Positions 1 through 8,781 of a stretch of 64,000 bases of DNA are shown here, piece by piece (the first letter of the stretch is position 1; each line of letters opens with the position of its first letter). Origin of the DNA: Actinoalloteichus hymeniacidonis (GTDB lineage: Bacteria > Actinomycetota > Actinomycetes > Mycobacteriales > Pseudonocardiaceae); contig NZ_JACHIS010000001.1 in the NCBI RefSeq assembly GCF_014203365.1, positions 2,790,001-2,854,000 of the forward strand, in the 5' to 3' direction. The position numbers were made by a program, and so were the translations under genes. Under the pieces are notes generated by a model. That model searched no databases. It saw only the letters and a program-made list of their open reading frames with translations, and was not told the DNA's origin.

Positions 1-169
1 TCGTCCGCGGGTTGAGACCCCAAGCCTTCGGCAACGTCGAAGTGGTCGGCCTGCGCTCCACCAGCAGCGGTTTGACGCCGTGGTGCGCGAGCCCGAGCGC
101 GGTGCTCAGCCCGGTGTATGCACCGCCCACGATGAGCACGGGAACCCGCTCGTTCGACACCTTATTCAT
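1..169 (-). CDS. FAD-dependent monooxygenase, N-terminal part (runs off left edge)
   Basis: The first 56 codons are present, starting at the ATG at 169 and reading leftwards off the window. The translation begins MNKVSNERVPVLIVGGAYTG, which contains the GxGxxG-like dinucleotide-binding loop (VGGAYTGLSTA). It continues LAHHGVKPLLVERR, where the acidic end of beta-2 binds the FAD ribose, and then PKAWGLNPRT. This is the N-terminus of the class A aromatic hydroxylase (PheA/TfdB/Rdc) family, which hydroxylates aromatic or polyketide substrates with NAD(P)H and O2. The gene is divergent from the tetR gene at 315-914 only in coordinates: both read leftwards, but TetR-type operator copies lie in front of each, so the monooxygenase is the likely target of that repressor. 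The substrate cannot be told from this fragment. Confidence 0.75.
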   Translation of the reverse strand, partial: MNKVSNERVPVLIVGGAYTGLSTALGLAHHGVKPLLVERRPTTSTLPKAWGLNPRT

Positions 170-221
170 GTGGAGTCATCCCCAATCGTTCAGTCTCCGG
201 GTCCCGGCGTCGCCAGGTCTC

Positions 222-268
222 GACAGTCACTGCCATAAGATCAACTCTGCCATCTGGCAGTGACTGTC
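222..268. promoter_or_regulatory. Double TetR-type operator in front of the monooxygenase
   Basis: GACAGTCACTGCCA at 222-235 is repeated as its exact reverse complement TGGCAGTGACTGTC at 255-268, with a 19-base spacer. Each copy has the small dyad CAGT-N-ACTG at its centre. A third copy lies at 956-970, in front of tetR. The location 53 bases upstream of the monooxygenase start suggests repression by the TetR protein encoded at 315-914 (inference). Confidence 0.65.
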
Positions 269-314
269 ACTACGATGGGCGGCGTGATGCGCACCACGTG
301 ACGTGATGGACTCG

Positions 315-914
315 TCAGGCCAGTGGCGCCGGGGCGGGCACCTCGCCGGCGCGGAGCGCCTGGAGTGCGGCGCGCACCTGCTTTCGCAAATCGTCCGGCG
401 CGCCGGTGGTGTACCACTTCCGGACTGCGGAGCCGAATACGGCACCGGTCTGCGCCACGGCCAGGCTCGCCAGTAGTTCAGCGGACGCGCCGCCGATCCG
501 GTGGGCTACCTCCTGCTGGAGCGTGGCTTCGTGGGTCTCCAGCAGGTAGGCGAAATGGGCTCGTACGGACGGCGTTTCGTGTGCGATCGCGTGGGCGGCC
601 CGCAGCCGGTCCGGCTCCTCCTCGTACGACCGGAGCAGGCTTTCCAGCCCCGCGCGTAGCACCTCGGACACGCTGGTCTCCTCGGGGCAGTCGCGGAGAG
701 CGTGAAACGAGGCGTCGAACACCGCAACGAACTCGCTGAGTGCCAGTGCTTCCTTGGTCGGGAAGTACCGGTACACGGTGCGCGTGCCGACTTCCGCTGC
801 GGCTGCGATCTCCTCCATGGTGGTGGCGGCGAATCCCTGCTCCTGGAATCGCGAGAACGCCACCTCGACGATCAGCTCCCGGGTCCGCTCCATCTTGATC
901 TCGCGCAGCGACAT
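315..914 (-). CDS. TetR/AcrR family transcriptional repressor
   Basis: This 199-residue protein starts MSLREIKMERTRELIVEVA; I chose this ATG because the TetR fold begins here and the reading frame upstream has no family resemblance. Residues about 10-55 form the TetR DNA-binding domain (FQEQGFAATTMEEIAAAAEV, then GTRTVYRYFPTKEAL, the recognition helix and helix 4). The rest is a helical ligand-binding domain typical of the family's roughly 190-210 residues. It probably represses itself and the neighbouring FAD monooxygenase, since the same CAGT-N-ACTG operator occurs in front of both. The ligand is unknown, perhaps the monooxygenase substrate or a related antibiotic-like compound. Confidence 0.85.
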   Translation of the reverse strand: MSLREIKMERTRELIVEVAFSRFQEQGFAATTMEEIAAAAEVGTRTVYRYFPTKEALALSEFVAVFDASFHALRDCPEETSVSEVLRAGLESLLRSYEEEPDRLRAAHAIAHETPSVRAHFAYLLETHEATLQQEVAHRIGGASAELLASLAVAQTGAVFGSAVRKWYTTGAPDDLRKQVRAALQALRAGEVPAPAPLA

Positions 915-955
915 GGCACCCTCCCCGGTCGACCCGTCGGTCCAACGCTGCCACC

Positions 956-970
956 TGGCAGTCACTGTCA
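956..970. promoter_or_regulatory. Third copy of the TetR-type operator, in front of tetR
   Basis: TGGCAGTCACTGTCA, 42 bases upstream of the tetR start, matches both copies at 222-268 except at the central base. It fits autoregulation of the repressor. Confidence 0.6.
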
Positions 971-976
971 TTATGC

Positions 977-1076
977 ATGCGGATCGTGGCCACAAGCTGC
1001 GAGACGTGCCCTGGGCCGCCGACGTGGACATCGTTCAGGGCGACCTCGGAAGCCGACATCAGGGCGACGTCATCAT
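977..1076 (+). pseudogene. Broken 5' copy of the neighbouring epimerase gene
   Basis: ATGCGGATCGTGGCCAC reads MRIVAT, like the start MRILVT of the intact gene at 1313. It then jumps directly into a stretch almost identical to 1417-1489 of that gene: AAGCTGCGAGACGTGCCCTG and onward, encoding KLRDVPWAADV-D-IVQGDL, then SEADIRA. Relative to the intact gene roughly 80 bases are missing after the first codons and the frame shifts at the junction and again before SEADIRA. It is therefore an internally deleted, frameshifted remnant of a tandem duplicate and cannot encode a functional enzyme. The following bases to 1312 show no gene. Confidence 0.7.
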
Positions 1077-1312
1077 GGTCGACGGGGTGGCCGCGACCAC
1101 GATTCTGCGTCCATGGCAGATGCGCTCGGCACGGGCGCTACCGCGTAGCCGTCGATCCGGTCGCGGCCACACCACCTACCGCCGTGGTCAGCTGATCCGG
1201 GCCCCTCGCGCCGACGAGGCGCTGAAACCTCGGTGGACCGAAGTCCGCCGGATCGGTGCAACCCCGGGCTGGTCACTGTGCAAGCGTCGACCGGACGAAC
1301 CCAGAATGAATC

Positions 1313-2800
1313 GTGCGAATCCTGGTGACCGGTGCGACTGGTTATATCGGGGGCAGATTGGTGCCCGCCCTGCTCGCCGAAGGCCATCGGGTGCGGTGCC
1401 TGGCGCGTCATCCCGACAAGCTGCGAGACGTGCCCTGGGCCGCCGACGTGGAGATCGTGCAAGGCGACCTGACCTCGGAAGCCGACATCAGAGCGGCCGT
1501 GGCGGGCTGCGAAGTCCTCTACTTCTTGGTGCATTCGCTGCAGCAACACGGTTTCGCCGCCAAGGACCGCCGTGCCGCACTGCTCAGCGCCCAAGCGGCC
1601 AGGGAAGCCGGGCTGCGGCGCATCGTCTACCTCGGCGGGCTGCATCCGGTGCGCACCGAGCTGTCCGAACATCTGTCCTCACGGGCCGAGGTCGGCGAGA
1701 TCCTGCTGCGCTCCGGTGTTCCCTGCGCTGTCCTGCAGGCAGCCGTCATCATCGGTTCCGGCTCGGCGAGCTTCGAGATGCTGCGCTATCTGACCGAGCG
1801 GCTGCCCCTGATGATCGCGCCGAAGTGGATACACAACCGGGTGCAGCCGATCGCCATCGCCGATGTGCTGCGCTACCTCGTCGGTGCGGCCACCCTGCCC
1901 ACCACGGTGAGCCGCACCTTCGATATCGGTGGGCCGGACGTCCTGAGCTATCTGGAGATGATGCACCGCTACGCCGAGGTCGCCGGGCTTCCGCAACGGA
2001 GGGTGCTTCCGGTGCCGCTGCTCACCCCGAAGCTCTCCTCCCACTGGGTCAACCTGGTCACACCGGTTCCGGGCAGCTTGGCAACGCCGCTGATCGAATC
2101 TTTGATCCACGATGCGGTATGCCGGGAGGACGACATCCGTCAGCTGATCCCGGACCCGAAGGAGGGCCGGCGGGACTATCGACGTGCGGTCTCGCTGGCC
2201 TTGGAGAAGGTGCGGGCGGCCGACGTCGCCACCCGCTGGTCCGGTGCATCACTGCCGGACGCGCCCTCCGATCCACTTCCGTCGGACCCGGCATGGTCCG
2301 GCGGTTCGATGTTCCGCGACCAGCGGGAACGCCACACCACTGCGCCCGCCTCCGAGGTGTGGCGGGTGGTGGAGGGCATCGGCGGCGAGCAGGGCTGGTA
2401 CTCCTTTCCCCTGGCATGGGCGATCCGAGGCTGGGCCGACCGGCTCATGGGCGGGGTCGGCCTGCGCCGGGGCAGACGAGACCCCAGCAGGTTGCAGACC
2501 GGCGATGTCCTGGACTGGTGGCGGGTCGAGGACCTACAGCGAGGCAGGCTGCTTCGGCTTCGTGCCGAGATGCGCATGCCGGGGCGCGCCTGGCTCGAAC
2601 TGCGCGTCGACCTCAACGGATCGCGCACCCGATTCCGACAGCGGGCCGTTTTCCTGCCACACGGGCTGGCGGGCTACCTGTACTGGTGGTTGCTGTGGCC
2701 ATTCCACGGCATCGTGTTCGGCGGCATGCTGCGCAACATCCTGCTCGCCGCCGAACGTAACCACGCGCAGCGTCAAGCGGCGGGGGAGCGTACGCCCTAG
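1313..2800 (+). CDS. NAD(P)-binding epimerase-like protein with C-terminal DUF2867
   Basis: This is a 495-residue two-part protein starting at GTG 1313 with MRILVTGATGYIGGRLVPAL, the extended-SDR Rossmann motif TGATGYIG at residues 6-13. Residues 1 to about 290 are an NmrA/atypical SDR domain with a YFLVHS segment near residue 67 and RPIAI-like C-terminal strands (VQPIAIADVL). From about residue 330 (FRDQRERHTTAPASEVWRVV) the protein becomes the DUF2867 SRPBCC-like domain, ending in an amphipathic or membrane-apposed stretch (GLAGYLYWWLLWPFHGIVF). This architecture is common in actinobacteria as a 'DUF2867 / NAD(P)H-binding' protein of unknown substrate. No RBS stands out. A broken partial duplicate lies immediately upstream. 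Confidence 0.85.
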   Translation: MRILVTGATGYIGGRLVPALLAEGHRVRCLARHPDKLRDVPWAADVEIVQGDLTSEADIRAAVAGCEVLYFLVHSLQQHGFAAKDRRAALLSAQAAREAGLRRIVYLGGLHPVRTELSEHLSSRAEVGEILLRSGVPCAVLQAAVIIGSGSASFEMLRYLTERLPLMIAPKWIHNRVQPIAIADVLRYLVGAATLPTTVSRTFDIGGPDVLSYLEMMHRYAEVAGLPQRRVLPVPLLTPKLSSHWVNLVTPVPGSLATPLIESLIHDAVCREDDIRQLIPDPKEGRRDYRRAVSLALEKVRAADVATRWSGASLPDAPSDPLPSDPAWSGGSMFRDQRERHTTAPASEVWRVVEGIGGEQGWYSFPLAWAIRGWADRLMGGVGLRRGRRDPSRLQTGDVLDWWRVEDLQRGRLLRLRAEMRMPGRAWLELRVDLNGSRTRFRQRAVFLPHGLAGYLYWWLLWPFHGIVFGGMLRNILLAAERNHAQRQAAGERTP

Positions 2801-2877
2801 GTCGGCCGACCCGGCCGGCCCGCCCGGGCAGCTGACTCGCGAGACACCGCAGGGTGGCTCGCGCCGCCGCCGGCCCG

Positions 2878-5295
2878 TCAGTCCTCGCTGCGCCTGCTGC
2901 GCTGGCTCGACCGCCGCCCGCCCAACGCCATGCTGCGCAGCGCCCCGATGGCGCGATCGGCCTCTGAGCCGAAGGGGTTGTCGTTGACCAGGTACGTCCA
3001 GGTCGCACTCGGCCGCCGCAGACCCTCGGAATCCAGATCGACGCCCTCCGAGGTGATCTCGGCCGTCTCGAAGGTGTCCGCCGCCGCGTCCGCCGCATCG
3101 GTACGGATCTTGTTGAACGCGGGGATCGCCGCCCGATGGAACTCGTCGAGCGGATTCTCCTTCGCCAGTGCGTGCAGGTGGATGCTCTCCCGCAGATCGG
3201 CCAGATAGGCGAGGTGATCGGCCCAGCGGTCGTCGAGATGGTAGAGCGCGATCAACCGGGCCGCCTGCTCCACCGTCTCCTCACCGAGTTCCTCGACCAA
3301 CTCCGCATGGCGTTTCGGATGCTGTTCGGCTGCAGTGCGGCTCGCCAGGTCGGTGCGCAGCAGCTCATCACGATGCTCGCTGATCAGCCGCCGTTGATGC
3401 GAGACCAGGCTCGTGTACCGCCAGGTGTTGCGATGGATCTCCAGTCCGACACCCTCGGCGACCCGCTGTGCATGCGCGAAGGCCTGCTGGGCGCCACGAC
3501 CGGTGAACTCCTGGGCCTCGTCGGCGGAGAGCTTCGCGGCGGCCTCGGGTGCGTGCTGCACGATCAACTCGTCCTCGGCGGAGGCGAAGAACACCGACCC
3601 ACCGGGATCGCCCTGTCGGCCTGCGCGGCCACGAAGCTGCTGGTCGAGGCGGTTGCTGGGATGCAGACCGGTGCCCACGACGGCCAGCCCGCCCAACTCG
3701 ACGATGCGCTCGCGGTCCTTGCCGTCATGTCCGCCGAGTTTGATGTCGGTGCCCCGCCCGGCCATCTGCGTCGAGACGGTGACCCGGCCGTGGGCGCCCG
3801 CGTCGGCGATGATCCCGGCTTCCTCGGCGTCGTTCTTGGCGTTGAGCACCACACACGGGACGTCGGCAGCCTCGAGCAGCTTGGCGAGCTGTTCGGACTC
3901 GGCGACGTCCTGGGTGCCCACCAGCACCGGTCTGCCCTCGGAGTGCCGAGCGGTGATCTCCGCGACGATCGCATCCTCCTTCGCCGACCTGGTCGCGAAC
4001 AGCCGGGTCGGCTCGTCGATTCGGATGCACGGCTCGTTCGGCGGAACCACCGCGATCGTGGCTCGGTAGAACTCGTACAGCTGCTCGGCGGCGGGCATCG
4101 CCGTACCGGTCATGCCACACAGCGTGGGGTAACGGCCGATCAACGCCTGGACGGTGATCTCGTCGAGCACGTCCCCGCTCTCACTGACGGCCAAGCCCTC
4201 CTTGGCCTCCACCGCCGCCTGCAGTCCGTCCGGCCAGCGCTGCAACAACGCGACCCGTCCCCGCGAGGCGTTGATGAGCTGGACCCGCCCGTCGCGCACC
4301 AGGTAATCGACGTCCCGGTGCAGCAGCGCGTGTGCATGGAGGGCGACGTTGACCCTGGTCAGCGTGCTGCCCACGTGTTCCTCGGAATAGATGTCGACGC
4401 CGCCGAGCGCCCGCTCCACCTCGGCCGCCCCTGCCTCGGTGAGCGAGACGTTGCGTTCGTCCTTGTCGACCTCGTAGTGCCTGCCCCGCCGGAGCCTGCG
4501 CACCACCTTGGTCATCTCCTGGTCGTCGACCCCGACTCCCCGGGCCCCGGCCAGGACCAGCGGCACCTTCGCCTCGTCCACCAGCACCGAATCGGCCTCG
4601 TCCACCATCACCACGTCCGGCGTGGGCACGATCAGCTCGTCCGCATCGGTGCACAGCCGGTCCCGTAGGACATCGAAGCCGAGTTCGCTGACCGATGCAT
4701 AGGTGATGTCGGCCGCATAGGCCGCGCGCCGCTCCTCGGGCGTCGAGGTCTCGGCGACCCACCCCACCGTCACCCCGAGCAGCTCGAACGCCGGGGCCAT
4801 CCACTCGGCGTCGCGCCGAGCCAGATAGTCGTTGATCGACAGGATGTGCACCCGGTGGCCCTGCAAGGCATAGCCTGCGGCGGCCAACGCGCCGGAGAGC
4901 GTCTTGCCCTCGCCGGTGGCCATCTCGACGACGTGACCGGACAGCAGGGCCATCGTGCCGACCAGCTGCACGTCGAACGGCCGGAGCCCCAGGGTCCGAT
5001 CGGCGGCCTCCCGGCCGATCGCACAGAACTCCGACGCCTGGGCGTCGGTGAATCCGGAGCCCTTCGCGCCACCGCGCTTGCCCCGCTGCTTCTTCTCGGT
5101 GTCCCTGCTCTCACCGATCGTCGTACGCAATCGTTGCGCGGCCTCGGTGAGCCTCGCGTCGGACCAGCCCGCCAGCGCCTCGGCGTCGCCGGTCGCCGTC
5201 GCGACGATCCGGCGGAACGGCTTGAGGTCGACCGATCCGTGCCGTTGGAACAGCCGTCTCAGGCGGTCCCGCAGCCCGTCGGCGAATCCGGTCAC
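2878..5295 (-). CDS. secA2: Accessory preprotein translocase ATPase SecA2
   Basis: This 805-residue protein starts at GTG 5295, preceded by the strong ribosome site AGGAGAGGAAA. The DEAD motor motifs are complete: ATGEGKT (about residues 126-132, Walker A), VVMVDEAD (228-235, Walker B), TGTAMP, and the helicase half with [26 protein letters not shown] and [12 protein letters not shown]. It ends with [12 protein letters not shown] and lacks the cysteine-rich zinc tail of housekeeping SecA. The protein is shorter than SecA1 (about 900-950) and matches actinobacterial SecA2 (about 770-810). SecA2 drives export of a subset of proteins through the SecYEG channel. No secY2 or accessory Sec genes are nearby. 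The PAC2 gene is divergent on the other side. Confidence 0.9.
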   Translation of the reverse strand: MTGFADGLRDRLRRLFQRHGSVDLKPFRRIVATATGDAEALAGWSDARLTEAAQRLRTTIGESRDTEKKQRGKRGGAKGSGFTDAQASEFCAIGREAADRTLGLRPFDVQLVGTMALLSGHVVEMATGEGKTLSGALAAAGYALQGHRVHILSINDYLARRDAEWMAPAFELLGVTVGWVAETSTPEERRAAYAADITYASVSELGFDVLRDRLCTDADELIVPTPDVVMVDEADSVLVDEAKVPLVLAGARGVGVDDQEMTKVVRRLRRGRHYEVDKDERNVSLTEAGAAEVERALGGVDIYSEEHVGSTLTRVNVALHAHALLHRDVDYLVRDGRVQLINASRGRVALLQRWPDGLQAAVEAKEGLAVSESGDVLDEITVQALIGRYPTLCGMTGTAMPAAEQLYEFYRATIAVVPPNEPCIRIDEPTRLFATRSAKEDAIVAEITARHSEGRPVLVGTQDVAESEQLAKLLEAADVPCVVLNAKNDAEEAGIIADAGAHGRVTVSTQMAGRGTDIKLGGHDGKDRERIVELGGLAVVGTGLHPSNRLDQQLRGRAGRQGDPGGSVFFASAEDELIVQHAPEAAAKLSADEAQEFTGRGAQQAFAHAQRVAEGVGLEIHRNTWRYTSLVSHQRRLISEHRDELLRTDLASRTAAEQHPKRHAELVEELGEETVEQAARLIALYHLDDRWADHLAYLADLRESIHLHALAKENPLDEFHRAAIPAFNKIRTDAADAAADTFETAEITSEGVDLDSEGLRRPSATWTYLVNDNPFGSEADRAIGALRSMALGGRRSSQRSRRSED

Positions 5296-5704
5296 GAGGT
5301 TTCCTCTCCTGGCATGGCGGCCGCGCGCTGGCCCGGCCTTCGGTCCTGACGGGTGCGACCGGACGGTCGTGGTGACGAAGTGGCCCTCCGGCGGGCCCGC
5401 GACATCGACACCCGCCGCGTCGCCTGCATGCCGCACCCGCCCGTCCTTCGTCGATCTCCTCGTCTGACATCTATTTCTACCCGGCTGCGGCTCGATCTCC
5501 ACCCTCGATGTCGGCCTACCCGATATTCACAATGCCTGGGCACGGCGAGCCTGCCGCTGCCGGCCCCGCGAACACCGAGGGAGGCGGTACGACGGCGCGA
5601 TGGCAAGATCGGGGCAACGGATGTGCCGATGTGGGATTGAACCGGCGTGGTGTTGCGTTGCACCTGAGCAACGACGGACAGGGCCGAACGGCTGGAGGTT
5701 ACAG
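5296..5704. other. Divergent intergenic region secA2 / PAC2
   Basis: About 400 bases holding the promoters of secA2 (leftward) and the PAC2 gene (rightward). Apart from the two ribosome sites I see no gene, long repeat or convincing palindrome. Confidence 0.5.
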
Positions 5705-6637
5705 GTGGCGCTCGATCCGCAGGAGCTGTACGAGGTGGACTCCGACGTCCCCGACCTGAACGGTGCGGTTCTGCTGCATCACTTCGAGGGGTTCATGGAC
5801 GCGGGGGCGGCGGGCAGGCTGCTCGCCGAGCACCTCACGGAGACGGCCGGTGGTCGCATCGTCGCGCGATTCGACATCGACGGGCTGATCGACTATCGAT
5901 CGCGCAGGCCGACCATGACCTTCGCGGCCGACCACTGGGAGGCCTACGACAAGCCGGAGCTGGTGGTCTGGCAGCTCTTCGACGCAGACGGGACTCCGTT
6001 CCTGCTGCTCACCGGGCCCGAGCCGGACCAACAGTGGGAGCTGTTCATCGCCGCCGTGCGCAGCCTGATCGAGCGGTGGGGAGTCCGGCTCGCGGTGGGC
6101 TTCCACGGCATCCCGATGGGCGTGCCGCACACCAGGCCGCTGGGTGTGGTCCCGCACGCCTCACGTCCGGAACTGCTCGACGAGTGGACCGACGGTTCGC
6201 ACCCGGCCCTGGGCGATCGCATCCAGGTACCCGGCAGCGTGTCGGCTCTGCTGGAGCTGCGGCTCGGCGAGGCGGGCCTGGACGCGATGGGTTTCGCCGC
6301 CCACGTCCCGCACTACCTGGCGCAGTCGACCTACCCGACTGCTGCGGTCACGCTGCTGGAATCGGTCGGGCGGGCCGCCGGACTCAGCTTCCACTCGGAC
6401 GAACTGCGCGCGGCAGCCGAGCGGGTGGAGATCGAGATCAACCGGCAGGTGGTCGAGTCGACCGAGGTCACCGACGTGGTACGGGCGCTGGAACGGCAGT
6501 ATGACTCGTTCGAGTTGGCGCCCGGCAAGCGCAGCCTGCTGGTCGAGGAGGGGCAGCCTCTGCCGACCGCCGACGAACTCGGCTCGGAGTTCGAACGCTT
6601 CCTCGCCGAACAGGGGCCGAACCAGCCGGAGCAGTGA
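5705..6637 (+). CDS. PAC2 family protein
   Basis: A 310-residue protein starting at GTG 5705, chosen because GGAGG lies seven bases upstream and because the longer frame adds residues unlike the family. VALDPQELYEVDSDVPDLNG is followed by AVLLHHFEGFMDAGAAGRLL, the typical opening of the actinobacterial PAC2 (proteasome assembly chaperone 2 fold) proteins. Later segments are ATWE-like PxFLLLTGPEPDQQWELF, IPMGVPHTRP and FAAHVPHYLAQS, all family hallmarks. The structural family resembles purine-nucleoside-phosphorylase-like folds, and its role in actinobacteria is not established. An orphan proteasome beta gene occurs in the same window but 55 kb away. Confidence 0.85.
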   Translation: MALDPQELYEVDSDVPDLNGAVLLHHFEGFMDAGAAGRLLAEHLTETAGGRIVARFDIDGLIDYRSRRPTMTFAADHWEAYDKPELVVWQLFDADGTPFLLLTGPEPDQQWELFIAAVRSLIERWGVRLAVGFHGIPMGVPHTRPLGVVPHASRPELLDEWTDGSHPALGDRIQVPGSVSALLELRLGEAGLDAMGFAAHVPHYLAQSTYPTAAVTLLESVGRAAGLSFHSDELRAAAERVEIEINRQVVESTEVTDVVRALERQYDSFELAPGKRSLLVEEGQPLPTADELGSEFERFLAEQGPNQPEQ

Positions 6638-6671
6638 GCCGAGCATTGCGACGCGGCTGAGGCCGCCGTAT

Positions 6672-6691
6672 ACCCGACCTGCCCGTCGGGT
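6672..6691. terminator. Hairpin between convergent PAC2 and LuxR genes
   Basis: ACCCGAC, six-base loop, GTCGGGT: a perfect 7-bp stem located 35 bases after the PAC2 stop and before the end of the convergent LuxR gene. There is no T-run, which is usual in high-GC actinomycetes. Confidence 0.5.
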
Positions 6692-6761
6692 GTGCGTGCT
6701 CTCCGGGCGGTGGGTTCGGCGCGCGGTGGTCTCTCGCCGAGCGCCTGTCCGACGCCGCACC

Positions 6762-7856
6762 TCAGCGGCTTTGGCCTGAGGAGTCCGGTCGCTGTGTGCC
6801 GAAGGAGAGTCGGGCCACCAACTCGCCCCTGCTGTGCGCACCGAACTTCGTGAAGATCGACTTCAGGTGGTCTTGAACGGTGAGTGCGGTCAGCGAGAGC
6901 GCCTTGGCGATCTCCTTCGTGCTGCCGCCGCCCAGTACCTCGCGGATGACGAGCTGCTCGCGAGGCGTGAGTCCGTGTGCGTTCAACACGACGGGCATGA
7001 TCTCGGCGGCGGTCGGTGCGGTCGCCGAGATCGCGACCTGCGGTCCGGTGGCTCCGTGCAGCACCGAGCCACGCAGGACGACCCAGTGGCCGTTGCGGGT
7101 CTGCACACGTAACTCGGCGGGAAGGGCGTCCGGGGTCTCCTCGGCGATTCTGGCCAGCTTGGCGATGATCGGGAACGCGGTGGGAACCGCCAGCACGTCG
7201 GACGCCGAGTCGGCGAGCTCCGCGATCAACCGCTGTCCGGGACGGTCGGCGGCCACCAACTCGTTGCTGGATCCCAGGATCACCACGGCGGGTACCGAGG
7301 CCGATCCCGGTACCGCCGCTCCCGGCCGGGGGAGGTGTGAGTGCCGCAGCGCGGTGGTGATGAGTCGATTCGCCTGGTCCGCGAAGCGGATCTCCTCCAC
7401 TGTGAACGAGCCTCGCGCCTTCTCCCGCATGAACGCCGCGAAACCCCAGCTGCCCGCACCGATATCGCAACGCAGCCGGAGCTCGTCGCCGAATCCGTAA
7501 CCGGACAGCTGTTCCCGCATCCGGATGCTGCGCTCGGGGTGGCCGTGCGTGACCTGGCTGATCGTCGTCACCCGGCTGCCCTTGGCCTGCATCTCGGCCA
7601 CGGTGCCGACGTCGTTGGCGGTGAACTCGAGATCCAGGGCCTGCGCGATGCCACGCGGGTCGAGGGTGTCGCTGACCATCGAGGTCGGCAGCCCGATCAA
7701 CGGATCGGTGTCATGCCAGCACACGGCATCGAAGCCGACGGCCTGCGGCAGCACCGAGCCGAGTTCCTCGAACAACCGGACCGTGCTGACCCGGGTTCCC
7801 GCCAGGTCGCGGAGGTCGCTCAACACCCGACGCTCGCGTTCGCGACGACTCGCCAC
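6762..7856 (-). CDS. LuxR-family transcriptional regulator
   Basis: The C-terminal 65 residues are a LuxR/GerE helix-turn-helix: LTPREQLVIREVLGGGSTKE, then IAKALSLTALTVQDHLKSIF and TKFGAHSRGELVARL. Upstream is a region of about 290 residues beginning with RRERERRVLSDLRDLA and FDAVCWHDTD, reminiscent of GAF-like sensor regions in streptomycete regulators of this size (about 360-390 residues). I set the start at GTG 7856 because similar proteins begin near this point. The frame stays open to 8204 and another GTG at 7946 is possible; neither has a good ribosome site. The target genes and signal are unknown. The protein is convergent with the PAC2 gene. Confidence 0.75.
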   Translation of the reverse strand: MASRRERERRVLSDLRDLAGTRVSTVRLFEELGSVLPQAVGFDAVCWHDTDPLIGLPTSMVSDTLDPRGIAQALDLEFTANDVGTVAEMQAKGSRVTTISQVTHGHPERSIRMREQLSGYGFGDELRLRCDIGAGSWGFAAFMREKARGSFTVEEIRFADQANRLITTALRHSHLPRPGAAVPGSASVPAVVILGSSNELVAADRPGQRLIAELADSASDVLAVPTAFPIIAKLARIAEETPDALPAELRVQTRNGHWVVLRGSVLHGATGPQVAISATAPTAAEIMPVVLNAHGLTPREQLVIREVLGGGSTKEIAKALSLTALTVQDHLKSIFTKFGAHSRGELVARLSFGTQRPDSSGQSR

Positions 7857-8183
7857 CTCGGTGGTGTCCGTTCTCTCGAATGGCCGATGCGGCCCGGTGG
7901 ATCCGCTCGTCGAATCCGTGCTCGGCGGCGGCCCGGTGATCAACACGACGATACTGTGCGCGTGCGGTCGGTTGCGCACCGTCCTCCCAGATTTGTGGGA
8001 TATCCACCGTCGGCTCGGCGGAGCACGATGAGTACGGGCCCGAGATCGCGGCAGGCCCGGGGTGTGGAAGACGATCGGCGACAGCGTGGCCACCGTGGGG
8101 GCACGGTTCATCGGACCGTGGTGGCGCGGGGCGAAGCCATCGTCTCCCCCGTGCTCCGGGAATGACAGGCGAGGGCTCGCGGC

Positions 8184-8230
8184 CGCGATCAGGTCCGGCG
8201 GCACCTGGGGGGATGCCGGACCTGATCGCG
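8184..8230. repeat. Perfect 16-bp inverted repeat
   Basis: CGCGATCAGGTCCGGC at 8184-8199 is mirrored by GCCGGACCTGATCGCG at 8215-8230 with a 15-base loop. It can fold into a strong hairpin in RNA from either strand or serve as an operator. It is not followed by a T-run. Confidence 0.7.
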
Positions 8231-8545
8231 ATGCTCGGTGCGGGCGCGCGGCCCGAGATCGCCAGGACCCACGAGCGCGGCAACGCGGTCTCGAGTATCC
8301 GACGCCATCGCCGGCAGGCGGCGCCTCATCGAGCCATCGATTCCCACGCCGTCGGCGACCTCTCGACCGGCCGCATCGCCGTGCTTCGTCGGGCGTTATT
8401 CGCGAACTCCGGGCGATGGTCGTCGGTGTCCGGCCCGTGATTCACCATCGTTGTCGGCGCCCGGTCGGGTGCATCCGAGCAGCTCAGTGGGCGCAACCAG
8501 CGCTGGCGAGCGTGGGGCCGCCGTGTCGAGATCCCATAACCGTGT

Positions 8546-8561
8546 TGACAACGATTTCCAT
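8546..8561 (+). promoter_or_regulatory. Zur/Fur-family-like box before the ABC importer
   Basis: TGACAACGATTTCCAT is an imperfect dyad in a locally AT-rich patch, resembling the TGAAAA-N2-ATTTTCA pattern of actinobacterial Zur sites from memory, with two substitutions. It lies about 220 bases upstream of the assigned permease start. Confidence 0.35.
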
Positions 8562-8781
8562 TGGATGTTGGCTGAGTGCCGACAGTTCATCCACGAGAGG
8601 CCCTTTCCGCCTCGGCGTCGATCCCGGTGAGACGGCGATCGCGACGCAGGCGTCCACCCGCGATATCCCGGATGGCCTCACCGGATTCGGAGGTAGAACG
8701 AATGCCCCTCTGCAGGCGGTTCGAGCGCGCAGGCGTCGCCTCGGCGATGCCGTCGGCGGCGCCGAGCCACGGGGCGATCCG

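Larger units (their letters stand above)
7857..8781. other. Long intergenic region before the ABC importer
   Basis: The stretch of about 920 bases separates the LuxR gene from the permease gene. It carries a perfect 16-bp hairpin at 8184-8230 and a Zur/Fur-like box at 8546-8561. Several reading frames cross it but none resembles a known protein. No cobalamin riboswitch core was recognised. Confidence 0.4.

Noticed and set aside
8062-8781. Upstream extension of the ABC permease frame by 240 codons
   Set aside because: The added sequence is Arg/Pro-rich, unlike any FecCD protein, and spans the Zur-like box, so it is treated as non-coding.
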